This document shows, piece after piece, positions 1 through 7,737 of a stretch of 64,000 nt of DNA. The stretch is taken from the NCBI RefSeq assembly GCF_900108025.1, contig NZ_FNUS01000001.1, positions 124,001 through 188,000 on the forward strand, in the 5' to 3' direction. How positions within the stretch are numbered: position 1 is the stretch's first letter; every line of letters starts with the position of its first letter. The notes beneath the pieces were generated by a model. That model was not told the origin of the DNA. It was given only the letters and a program-made list of their open reading frames with translations, and made no database searches. The position numbers and the translations under genes were made by a program. This DNA comes from Halpernia humi (GTDB taxonomy: Bacteria > Bacteroidota > Bacteroidia > Flavobacteriales > Weeksellaceae).

Positions 1-14
1 CTGAAATATAGTGA

Positions 15-46
15 TTTGCGAGTTTTAAGATTAATTATTATATTTG
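15..46 (+). promoter_or_regulatory. Promoter of the first CFI-box gene
   Basis: A TTTG box at 15-18 is followed after 20 nt by TATATTTG at 39-46, an exact match to the Bacteroidota vegetative promoter (TTTG, 19-21 nt, TAnnTTTG). The predicted transcript starts near 53, so the gene downstream should begin at ATG 71 and not at the in-frame upstream codon at 44, which lies in the -7 box. Confidence 0.75.
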
Positions 47-70
47 GTTTTAACTATAAAAACAGCGATT

Positions 71-883
71 ATGAACAGGAAAAAATTTTTGAAACGAGCG
101 TCTTCTGGCGTTTTTGCAGCGGCTTTGCTCCCTATTTTATCATTCAAGAAAAGTAAAGGTGTAACTCTTGATAAATTTATTAGCGAACATTCTTACAGAG
201 TTAAAAATATTAAAATCTATCTCACTTTTACAATTACAAAGTATTTTTTCGAAAATTATGAAAACGCGCGGAAATATATAGTTTTATCTGCTAAAGATAA
301 CAATGAGATAAGCGGAGAGTACGATTTTGTCTCTAAAATCACAAAAAAAAGAGATGGTAAAGATGTCTTTATTATTGATTGTAAATTTTCTTCTTACAAA
401 AAAACTTTTAAAAATGAAGATATAATTTATGGATTTTTTGGTAATAGAATCACGCTAGAAATTCAAGACAAAAAATATGCAATTATTACAGATTCAAATG
501 GGAAAAAGAATTATTTCAAATTTTTATCAACTATAGTTGATAATACTGATGATGGATATTATGACGATTGTTTTTTAACTTCTGCATGTGTTGCTCACAA
601 GGGTTTTGCAGACGATTGCAAGGAATTAACAACTTTAAGAAATTTGCGCGAAAATATTATGAAGCCCGATATTAATTACAAAAATTTAATTTCAGAATAT
701 GAAGAAATCGCCCCGAAAATGCTTTTAAATATTAATCGCGCGTCGAACAAAGGGGAAATTCTAGATAGCATTTATGAAAATTTAGTTTTGCCCTCAGTGT
801 CAATGGTAGAAGCGGGTGATAATATCAAAGCCATCGAACATTACAGAGATTTTGTGGAAGAAATGAAAACGCTTTATTTATAA
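71..883 (+). CDS. Exported CFI-box protein, copy 1
   Basis: 270-aa protein of unknown function. The N-terminus (NRKKFLKRASSG, then an Ala/Leu-rich stretch) resembles a twin-arginine-type signal with RK in place of RR, so export is likely. The middle is variable. The C-terminal ~100 residues carry the motif CFLTSACV..HKG...DDC..L..LR.LR and end in HYRDFVEEMKTLYL; such CFLT(T/S)AC tails recur on otherwise unrelated Bacteroidota proteins. It is a paralogue of the next gene, with near-identical signal peptide and C-terminus but a diverged middle. Start 71 is chosen because it gives the signal peptide and lies just after the promoter. No enzymatic function can be named. Confidence 0.85.
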   Translation: MNRKKFLKRASSGVFAAALLPILSFKKSKGVTLDKFISEHSYRVKNIKIYLTFTITKYFFENYENARKYIVLSAKDNNEISGEYDFVSKITKKRDGKDVFIIDCKFSSYKKTFKNEDIIYGFFGNRITLEIQDKKYAIITDSNGKKNYFKFLSTIVDNTDDGYYDDCFLTSACVAHKGFADDCKELTTLRNLRENIMKPDINYKNLISEYEEIAPKMLLNINRASNKGEILDSIYENLVLPSVSMVEAGDNIKAIEHYRDFVEEMKTLYL

Positions 884-976
884 TTATAAGCAAATTAAAG
901 GGTTCCACTTTATCTTATTAGGATAGATGAATATTAAGATTATTTTTTAAATTTGAAATAACCAAAAATTACATCT

Positions 977-1777
977 ATGAACAGAAAAAAATTTTTAAAA
1001 CAAGCCTCTTCTGGTGTTTTGGCAGCGGCTTTGCTCCCGATGTTATCATTCAAGAAAAGTAAAGGCACCTCACTTGATAAGTTTAGTACGGATGATTTTT
1101 ACAAGGTTGGTGAATTTACCCAAGCAAAATTTATTTTTGAAGTGGATTCGGAATTATTTAATCCTAATATTTCATCCCGAGATTGGGTTTTCGTATCATT
1201 AACACTTACCAATCCGCCAGATTCTACCTATGAATTCATTTCGAAAACTTCAAAAAACAAAGGTGGAAAAAAAATGCTTGTGATTGATTGTAAATTTTCA
1301 ACAGACCAAGCAAGTCACGATCCTGATGATATAATTATCAATCGGTTTGGGAGAAATTTCACATTAGAAATTTTAGAAAAAAAATATGCTACTATTAAAA
1401 CAATATATGGAAAAAAATATCGATTCAGTTACACAGAAACCGTAGAAGATAATCCTATGGGTTGTTTTTTAACTTCTGCATGTGTTTCGCACAAAGGTCT
1501 TCCAGATGATTGTGATGAATTGACGAAACTAAGAAATCTAAGAGAAACCGTGATGAATCCAAATCCGGAATATTCAAAATTAATTAATGAATACAAAATC
1601 ATTGCACCAAAAATGCTTTTAAACATCAATAAATCTTCAAATAAAGATGAAATTTTTAATGTTATTTATGATCAATTAGTTACGCCGTCAATTGCACTTA
1701 TCGATTCGGGCAAAAACAAAGAAGCCATCGAACATTACAGAGATTTTGTGGAAGAAATGAAAACGCTTTACTTGTAA
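977..1777 (+). CDS. Exported CFI-box protein, copy 2
   Basis: 266-aa paralogue of the preceding gene, in tandem and 93 bp apart. It has the same Tat-like N-terminus (NRKKFLKQASSG), the same CFLTSACVSHKG...DDC..LT.LR.LR block and an identical last 14 residues; the ~120-residue middle has diverged. A -7-like TAAATTTG lies at 948-955 without a clear -33 box. Conserved ends around a variable centre suggest the ends serve export or anchoring and the middle carries specificity; that is inference. Function unknown. Confidence 0.85.
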   Translation: MNRKKFLKQASSGVLAAALLPMLSFKKSKGTSLDKFSTDDFYKVGEFTQAKFIFEVDSELFNPNISSRDWVFVSLTLTNPPDSTYEFISKTSKNKGGKKMLVIDCKFSTDQASHDPDDIIINRFGRNFTLEILEKKYATIKTIYGKKYRFSYTETVEDNPMGCFLTSACVSHKGLPDDCDELTKLRNLRETVMNPNPEYSKLINEYKIIAPKMLLNINKSSNKDEIFNVIYDQLVTPSIALIDSGKNKEAIEHYRDFVEEMKTLYL

Positions 1778-1890
1778 TTTTTCAAATCAAAACTTTTATG
1801 ATTTGCATAAGATAAGTTTAATTTTTAAATGTTAAAAAGTATTACTAATTAAAAATAAATAGTAAGATTTTGTAATAATGTACGACTAAT

Positions 1891-1922
1891 TTTGGCTGTG
1901 AAATTATTAGTTCGTAAATTTG
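1891..1922 (+). promoter_or_regulatory. ahcY promoter
   Basis: TTTG at 1891-1894, a 20-nt spacer, then TAAATTTG at 1915-1922: full agreement with the Bacteroidota promoter consensus. The transcript would start near 1929, about 20 nt before the ahcY ATG. Confidence 0.8.
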
Positions 1923-1948
1923 CACTTAATTATAAATAAAATATTTTA

Positions 1949-3262
1949 ATGAATACACAAACCACTTATTTGCCTTATAAAGTTAAGGACATTAGTTTAG
2001 CAGATTGGGGACGAAAAGAAATTACTTTAGCAGAAGCAGAAATGCCAGGTTTAATGGCAATTCGAAAAGAATATGGTCCATCTCAACCTTTGAAAGGGGC
2101 GAGAATAGCAGGTTGTCTTCACATGACGATTCAAACCGCAGTTTTAATTGAAACCTTGGTTGCTTTGGGAGCAGAAGTTACTTGGAGTTCTTGTAATATT
2201 TTTTCTACGCAAGACCATGCTGCTGCTGCAATTGCCGCTGCTGGAATCCCAGTTTACGCTTGGAAAGGTCTTTCAGAAGAGGAATTTAATTGGTGTATAG
2301 AGCAAACTGTATTTTTTGGTGAAGACAGAAAACCATTAAATATGATTCTTGATGATGGTGGTGATTTAACCAATTTGGTTTTTGATCATTATCCAGAGTT
2401 AACAGCAGGAATAAAAGGACTTTCTGAAGAAACCACAACTGGAGTTCACAGATTGTACGAAAGAATGGCAAACGGAACTTTGGTTATGCCTGCGATTAAT
2501 GTAAATGATTCCGTTACTAAATCTAAATTTGATAACAAATATGGTTGTAGAGAATCTGCAGTAGATGCAATCAGAAGAGCAACAGATTTAATGTTGGCTG
2601 GGAAAAGAGTAGTAGTTTGCGGATATGGCGACGTTGGTAAAGGAACTGCCGCTTCTTTCAAAGGTGCAGGTTCAATTGTGACGGTTACAGAAATCGACCC
2701 AATTTGCGCGCTGCAAGCAGCAATGGACGGTTTTGAAGTAAAAAAATTAGACAGCGTTGTTGGTAATGCTGATATTGTAATTACTACTACAGGAAATTAC
2801 AACATCGTGCAAGGCAAACATTTCGAAAAAATGAAAGATAAAACGGTTGTTTGTAACATCGGGCATTTTGATAATGAATTGGATATGGCATGGTTAAACG
2901 GAAATTTCGGTGACACAAAAACTGAAATCAAACCACAAGTTGATCTTTATAATGTGAACGGAAACGATATTATTATTCTTGCAGAAGGCAGATTGGTGAA
3001 TTTAGGTTGCGCAACAGGTCACCCAAGTTTTGTGATGAGTAACTCATTCGCTAACCAAACTTTAGCACAAATAGAACTTTGGACTAATTCTGAAGCCTAC
3101 GGAAATGAAGTGTATATGTTACCAAAACATTTAGATGAAAAAGTGGCTCAACTTCACCTTGAGAAATTAGGTATCGAGTTAGAAACTTTAACAGAAGAAC
3201 AAGCAAAATATATTGGTGTTGAAGTTTCGGGACCATTCAAACCAGATTATTACAGATATTAA
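1949..3262 (+). CDS. ahcY: Adenosylhomocysteinase
   Basis: 437 aa, the normal family length. Cytosolic NAD+-dependent enzyme that reversibly splits S-adenosylhomocysteine into adenosine and homocysteine, closing the activated-methyl cycle. Visible signatures are [11 protein letters not shown] near residue 186 (active-site region), the Rossmann NAD motif GYGDVGKG near 225-232, CNIGHFDNE, the GHPSFVMS segment and the typical C-terminus PFKPDYYRY. It is monocistronic, with its own consensus promoter upstream and a strong terminator at 3332-3360. Confidence 0.98.
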   Translation: MNTQTTYLPYKVKDISLADWGRKEITLAEAEMPGLMAIRKEYGPSQPLKGARIAGCLHMTIQTAVLIETLVALGAEVTWSSCNIFSTQDHAAAAIAAAGIPVYAWKGLSEEEFNWCIEQTVFFGEDRKPLNMILDDGGDLTNLVFDHYPELTAGIKGLSEETTTGVHRLYERMANGTLVMPAINVNDSVTKSKFDNKYGCRESAVDAIRRATDLMLAGKRVVVCGYGDVGKGTAASFKGAGSIVTVTEIDPICALQAAMDGFEVKKLDSVVGNADIVITTTGNYNIVQGKHFEKMKDKTVVCNIGHFDNELDMAWLNGNFGDTKTEIKPQVDLYNVNGNDIIILAEGRLVNLGCATGHPSFVMSNSFANQTLAQIELWTNSEAYGNEVYMLPKHLDEKVAQLHLEKLGIELETLTEEQAKYIGVEVSGPFKPDYYRY

Positions 3263-3331
3263 TTTTGTTAGAAATTCAGCTTATGGCTCATTAAAATTCG
3301 CGTGAGCGTGATTTTAATAGTTCAAGTAAAG

Positions 3332-3360
3332 CCGTCTCCTTTAAGAGACGGTTTTTTTTT
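3332..3360 (+). terminator. Rho-independent terminator after ahcY
   Basis: CCGTCTC (3332-3338), a CTTTAA loop, GAGACGG (3345-3351), then nine T. The remaining ~175 nt up to the next gene are A/T-rich with nothing else recognisable. Confidence 0.9.
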
Positions 3361-3535
3361 ACTAATTCTTAATTTTTTCTTTAAAATTTTATTATTACCT
3401 TATAATCTGAATTCGATTACTAAATTTTTTTAAAATTAATAAAAAGCGTCTCAAATTAGAATTAATAAAATTTTGAAGATTTGATTCTTTTTAAAATAAA
3501 AAATAGACGGACTTTAAATAAATTAATATTAAAAC

Positions 3536-4075
3536 ATGAGCATCAATGAAAGACATTGCGCATTTCTACGCGGTGTAAACGTTAACGGAAATCGAATGAA
3601 AATGCAAGAAGTCTGCAATGTTTTTAAAAGTTGTGGTGCTTCAGATGTAACTTCAGTTCTGGCGACGGGAAATATTATTTTTAAATCTCAAGAAGAAACC
3701 GAAATTTTGAAGATAAAACTTGAAAGTGCTTTATCGAAATATTTTAATTATAAAGCCCATATTTTTATTAAAACTATATCAGAAATCGAAAATATTTACG
3801 CCAATAATCCGTTTATAAAAGAGGAAAATCACCATATTTATTGTTTTATAACGTTGCCATTTTTAGAAGTAGAATTATTAGAAAAATTTAAAAAATCTAA
3901 AAAATTACGGTTTGAAAAAGCAGAAATTGTGAAGCAGAATTTTTATTGGAAAGTGCCGAAAGGCGAAACTTTAAATTCAGATTTTGGTAAAATATTGGGA
4001 AACCAATCTTTGAAAACTTCCTTAACTTCTAGAAATATTAACACGATTGAGAAAATTATAGCAAAAATAAACTGA
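3536..4075 (+). CDS. DUF1697 family protein
   Basis: 179 aa, close to the usual DUF1697 length. The family start is visible (CAFLRGVNVNGNRMKMQEV, then F...G...V.S.LATGNIIF), a conserved pattern in these small alpha/beta cytosolic proteins. No biochemical role is established. It converges on the TPR-AraC gene, with stops 36 bp apart. No catalytic residues can be assigned. Confidence 0.85.
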   Translation: MSINERHCAFLRGVNVNGNRMKMQEVCNVFKSCGASDVTSVLATGNIIFKSQEETEILKIKLESALSKYFNYKAHIFIKTISEIENIYANNPFIKEENHHIYCFITLPFLEVELLEKFKKSKKLRFEKAEIVKQNFYWKVPKGETLNSDFGKILGNQSLKTSLTSRNINTIEKIIAKIN

Positions 4076-4111
4076 AATTTTTGCGAACTTTCACTAAAGT
4101 TATGTCGTTAG

Positions 4112-5836
4112 TTATGCGCTGTTTTTTGCATTTTCTTTCATCAGTTTTATAAAGACGCTAGGTTTCATTTCAAATTTCCGCTGAAAATTTTTACTAAAAC
4201 TCTCCGTGCTATTGAAACCCGAAAGTACGGCTAATTGGTTTACGTCTTTATTCAAATATTTTCTTTTAGTTTTGAGTTGTGTTAAGAGATAATCCATCCG
4301 CAAATCATTGATGTAATGGTTGAAATTTTTGTTTTTATAAACATTGATGATTTTAGAAAGGTAGGTAGAATTCGTTCCGATAGACTCGCTCAAAGACTTT
4401 TGTGAAAGTTGTGGATCTAAATATAATTTTTCTTTCTCTAAATTTTCTAATTGCATCACGATATGCTCTACAATCTGCGGATTGATGCCGGGGACATTAT
4501 CATAATAAATTTCTTCTGCATCAGCAGGTGGCAAAGGAGAATAAAACTTTAAATTTTCACTTTTATTAGTTTGATGTAGCTCGGGATGTATAATGTTTTC
4601 AAATTTCTCGCGGTACTGTTTTTTTAATTTTAAATAGCGGTAAACAAAAAATAACCCGCCAAAAAGCGCGATTAAGAAAAAAGCAGCATAAAAAATCCGT
4701 TGTTTTTGCAAAGAATTTTCAAGTTGGCTTTTCTCTTGTTGAAGTTTCTTTGTATCGTATTCTTTATTAATTGTGGTATAAAGGTATTTGTAATTTTTTT
4801 CGTAATTACGATCTAATTCCATCAATTTATTTACATAAACCAATTGTAAATCTTTGGAGCCGGCCGCTTTATAATATTTTATAAGATACTCATAAGTAGG
4901 TCGAAAATGGGGATCTAACTTGCCATTTTTAGTGTATTGCGCGTCTATTAATTTAAAATAGCGAACTGCTTTTTCTTTATTACCCAATTGCCAATTAGAC
5001 ATTCCTAAATAGAATGTTTCTGTGTAATGAAAACGCTTATCATTATAAAGAGCAAGGGCTTTGTTTAATTTTTCAATTGCAATTTTATAGTTTTTTGCAT
5101 AGAAAGAATTTATTCCGTCAGACGCTACAAAATAGGGTAGATACTGCGGAAGATTATTTTTTTTAATATAATCAAACGCTTCGGCAAGCAAAGGTTTATT
5201 TTCTTTTTGATGGTAAATTTTTGAATTCGTATCAATATAACTCATCAAAGAATACATATAAAACATCTCATAATCTTTTCCTAAACTATTATTATTGATG
5301 TTATTCTTAAAAAATATTATGCAAGGTTTTAGTTCTTCTATCGCTTCATCGTACAAACCCAAATATATTTTGTTTTGTGCTATAAAGTATCTTGTTTTGT
5401 AGGTCGTATAATTATCTCCTATTTTATTTGAATATTTAATGGCTTGCAACATATCATCTAAAGATTTTTGATACCTTTTTTCATCCATCCAAGTTTTCCC
5501 TCTGTTTATGTAAGCACTACTGAGAAGGTCATCTTTGCCACTTTTTTTTGCTACTTCTAAAGCACTATCTGCAAAAGCGATATTTCTGGGATATTTGGAG
5601 TAAGTGGTAGAATACCGATACGCATATATTTGTGCTTCATAGTTGCGATCTTTCTTTGATTTTTTAATATAAAAATCTATCATCTTCCACATTTTTATGG
5701 AATCTGAATGTAATTGATCTATTTTTTCTTCGATTTTCTTATAAGAAAGACTTTCCGGCCTGCGGTTTTGCGCCGCAACATTACTAAAAAGGCAGAAAAA
5801 TAATAATGAAAAATATAAAAATATAAATTTTTTCAT
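4112..5836 (-). CDS. TPR-containing membrane regulator with AraC-type HTH
   Basis: 574 aa. Signal peptide at residues 1-22 ending NVAAQ, then a TPR-like helical region (~30-370), one TM helix (~384-402, FYAAFFLIALFGGLFFVYRYL), and a cytoplasmic C-terminal AraC-type helix-turn-helix (~460-565, with SESIGTNSTYLSKIIN and a second HTH ending GFNSTESFSKNFQRKFEMKPS). This predicts an outside sensor region linked to an inside DNA-binding domain, a known Bacteroidota one-component design. It is divergent from the 63-aa exported peptide genes, and three TTTnCGTG direct repeats lie between them, so it probably controls them. The ligand is unknown. Confidence 0.9.
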   Translation of the reverse strand: MKKFIFLYFSLLFFCLFSNVAAQNRRPESLSYKKIEEKIDQLHSDSIKMWKMIDFYIKKSKKDRNYEAQIYAYRYSTTYSKYPRNIAFADSALEVAKKSGKDDLLSSAYINRGKTWMDEKRYQKSLDDMLQAIKYSNKIGDNYTTYKTRYFIAQNKIYLGLYDEAIEELKPCIIFFKNNINNNSLGKDYEMFYMYSLMSYIDTNSKIYHQKENKPLLAEAFDYIKKNNLPQYLPYFVASDGINSFYAKNYKIAIEKLNKALALYNDKRFHYTETFYLGMSNWQLGNKEKAVRYFKLIDAQYTKNGKLDPHFRPTYEYLIKYYKAAGSKDLQLVYVNKLMELDRNYEKNYKYLYTTINKEYDTKKLQQEKSQLENSLQKQRIFYAAFFLIALFGGLFFVYRYLKLKKQYREKFENIIHPELHQTNKSENLKFYSPLPPADAEEIYYDNVPGINPQIVEHIVMQLENLEKEKLYLDPQLSQKSLSESIGTNSTYLSKIINVYKNKNFNHYINDLRMDYLLTQLKTKRKYLNKDVNQLAVLSGFNSTESFSKNFQRKFEMKPSVFIKLMKENAKNSA

Positions 5837-5922
5837 AAAATGTTGCTAATCAATCCTTTGAGATTTAAGCCAAATAGAAATGTTAATTATTTTTTGCAAT
5901 ATTAGTGCTTTTTTTTGAAAAA

Positions 5923-5970
5923 TTTACGTGATTTTTTTTGATTTTCGTGTAATTTTTTAAGATTTCCGTG
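5923..5970 (+). promoter_or_regulatory. Three direct repeats, candidate AraC-type operator
   Basis: TTTACGTG (5923-5930), TTTTCGTG (5942-5949) and TTTCCGTG (5963-5970) form direct repeats spaced 19 and 21 nt, about two helical turns. The last lies 20 nt upstream of the -33 box of the peptide promoter. This is the usual arrangement of an AraC-type activator site, and the neighbouring divergent gene encodes such a protein. Binding is inferred. Confidence 0.55.
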
Positions 5971-5989
5971 TTACAAACGGGTAGGCAAG

Positions 5990-6020
5990 TTGTAGAGGAT
6001 TATTAAAGTTTATACATTTG
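5990..6020 (+). promoter_or_regulatory. Promoter of the 63-aa peptide genes
   Basis: TTG at 5990-5992, a 20-nt spacer, then TACATTTG at 6013-6020 (Bacteroidota -33/-7 pattern). The start site near 6027 leaves a ~40-nt leader before ATG 6068 and excludes the in-frame upstream start at 6023. Confidence 0.7.
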
Positions 6021-6067
6021 ACTTGTCATTAAAACAAAATTTACACACACAATTAAAAATCTTTATT

Positions 6068-6259
6068 ATGAAAAACTTTTTTTACTTCAGCATCGCACTA
6101 GTTACTTTATCTTTAACTGTTAGTATTTCTCAATCTGAAAATACTGCGCACAACAATTTAAAATCCAATACTTCAACAGCATTTAATCATACACCAAATT
6201 ATGTATCATTTAATTCATCTGCAGTTGATGGAGATCCAACAAAACCACCAAGAGACTAA
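6068..6259 (+). CDS. Small exported peptide, copy 1
   Basis: 63 aa with a clear signal sequence (MKNFFYFSIALVTLSLTVSIS) followed by ~40 polar, Asn/Ser/Thr-rich residues ending DGDPTKPPRD. No family recognised. It is almost identical to the next gene (one substitution, Glu versus Asp). It has a consensus promoter with AraC-type direct repeats upstream, next to a TPR-AraC sensor. A secreted peptide signal or small surface peptide are both possible; no Cys, double-Gly leader or processing site is evident. Confidence 0.75.
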   Translation: MKNFFYFSIALVTLSLTVSISQSENTAHNNLKSNTSTAFNHTPNYVSFNSSAVDGDPTKPPRD

Positions 6260-6335
6260 ATTTACAAATTAAAAGTGTTATTTTACAATTAATCACTTTT
6301 AAATCCAAATATTTATTTTCATCAATTGTGTTGAT

Positions 6336-6372
6336 CTCTTCCGTTCTTATAACGGTTCGGAAGAGGTTTTTT
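6336..6372 (+). terminator. Terminator between the two peptide genes
   Basis: CTCTTCCG (6336-6343) pairs with CGGAAGAG (6358-6365), followed by a T run. It is the founder-type copy of the hairpin multiplied downstream. Copy 2 must depend on read-through unless it has a promoter not seen here. Confidence 0.8.
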
Positions 6373-6391
6373 ACCAAAAAAAATCTTTATT

Positions 6392-6583
6392 ATGAAAAAC
6401 TTTTTTTACTTCAGCATCGCACTAGTTACTTTATCTTTAACTGTTAGTATTTCTCAATCTGATAATACTGCACACAACAATTTAAAATCCAATACTTCAA
6501 CAGCATTTAATCATACACCAAATTATGTATCATTTAATTCATCTGCAGTTGATGGAGATCCAACAAAACCACCAAGAGACTAA
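6392..6583 (+). CDS. Small exported peptide, copy 2
   Basis: 63 aa, identical to copy 1 except for one Glu to Asp change after the signal sequence. The duplication includes ~10 nt before the ATG, the 3' region and the following terminator, so it is recent and spans a ~324-bp unit. No separate promoter is visible in the 20 nt between the upstream terminator and the ATG. Function as for copy 1: unknown. Confidence 0.75.
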   Translation: MKNFFYFSIALVTLSLTVSISQSDNTAHNNLKSNTSTAFNHTPNYVSFNSSAVDGDPTKPPRD

Positions 6584-6640
6584 ATTTAGAAATTAAAAGT
6601 GTTATTTTAAAATTAATCACTTTTAAGTCAAAATATTTTT

Positions 6641-7290
6641 TTTCATCAATTGTGTTGATCTCTTCCGTTCTTTTAACGGTTCGGAAGAGGTTTTTTAAAA
6701 GATGGGAAAGTTTAGGTTTATCCTAAAATCAAGTTATTTTTTTTCATCAATTGTGTTGATCTCTTCCGTTCTTTTAACGGTTCGGAAGAGGTTTTTTTAA
6801 AGGATGGAAATATTTAGGTTTATCCTAAATCAAGTTATTTTTTTTCATCAATTGTGTTGATCTCTTCCGTTCTTTTAACGGTTCGGAAGAGGTTTTTTAA
6901 AAGATGGAAAAGTTTAGGTTCATCCTAAATCAAGTTATTTTTTTTCATCAATTGTGTTGACCTCTTCCGTTCTTTTAACGGTTCGGAAGAGGTTTTTTAA
7001 AAGATGGAAAAGTTTAGGTTCATCCTAAATCAAGTTATTTTTTTTCATCAATTGTGTTGACCTCTTCCGTTCTTTTAACGGTTCGGAAGAGGTTTTTTAA
7101 AAGATGAAAAAGTTTAGGTTCATCCTAAATCAAGTTATTTTTTTTCATCAATTGTGTTGACCTCTTCCGTTCTTTTAACGGTTCGGAAGAGGTTTTTTAA
7201 AAGATGGAAAAGTTTAGGTTCATCCTAAATCAAGTTATTTTTTTTTCATCAATTGTGTTTGATCTCTTGTGCATTTCGCACAAGAGATTT
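6641..7290 (+). repeat. Tandem array of seven ~100-bp units, each with a terminator
   Basis: The landmark ATCAATTGTG recurs at 6645, 6746, 6847, 6947, 7047, 7147 and 7248 (period 100-101 bp). Each full unit holds TTTAGG-loop-CCTAAA, then CTCTTCCG...CGGAAGAG and a T run. The last three Cys-rich-strand units have GACCTC where earlier ones have GATCTC, which lengthens the stem. The final copy replaces the stem by CTCTTGTGC...GCACAAGAG, keeping the fold with a different sequence. Most units also hold an 18-codon reading frame starting MEKFRFILNQ or a close variant, perhaps by chance. Units descend from the terminator of the peptide genes. No spacers of CRISPR type are present. Confidence 0.9.
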
Positions 7291-7295
7291 TTTTA

Positions 7296-7607
7296 TTATT
7301 TAGGAATCGTGTTTGGAAATAATTTTAGAAATAACATACTTACTGCCAAAAAAATACATATTAATGCACCGAAAAAAAGAAAATCGGCAATTGTTTCATA
7401 TATAATCTTAAATCTACTATTCTTGGTTCTAATCGACATAAAAGAAAAAATACAACTCAACGTAAAACATAATGCAGCAACGCCTGCAAATTCATCTAAA
7501 TAAGTTGTATTATCAGTTTTTGTAATTTTTAGGGAAGTAATAATCAATAAGCAGAATCCCAATAGATTAGAAGATGCATTAAGAATATGTGGTGATTTTT
7601 CTCTCAT
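7296..7607 (-). CDS. Small membrane protein
   Basis: 103 aa with about four hydrophobic helices (for example SSNLLGFCLLIITSLKI, AGVAALCFTLSCIFSFMSI and ICIFLAVSMLFLKLF). Hydrophobicity and a sensible start favour this strand over the overlapping plus-strand frame at 7204-7503, which begins inside the repeat array. No family recognised. It converges on the repeat array. The ~130 bp between it and the E1 gene hold a TATCTTTG -7 box at 7712-7719. Confidence 0.7.
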   Translation of the reverse strand: MREKSPHILNASSNLLGFCLLIITSLKITKTDNTTYLDEFAGVAALCFTLSCIFSFMSIRTKNSRFKIIYETIADFLFFGALICIFLAVSMLFLKLFPNTIPK

Positions 7608-7737
7608 CGTTAAAAAATATTTACAAATTAAATACTATCTATGCGCAGATAAAAATTTGCAAATATAAATTTCTGTTAAATGTTAAATTTTAATATTGTT
7701 TGGCAATTAATTATCTTTGTAAAAATCGCCCATCAAA

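Noticed and set aside
6641-7290. CRISPR array
   Set aside because: Units of ~100 bp are repeated end to end with no unique spacers, and each carries a terminator. No cas genes lie nearby.
7204-7503. Plus-strand frame of 99 codons
   Set aside because: It begins inside the repeat array with the same MEKFRFILNQ as other units and runs antisense to a better membrane-protein gene at 7296-7607.
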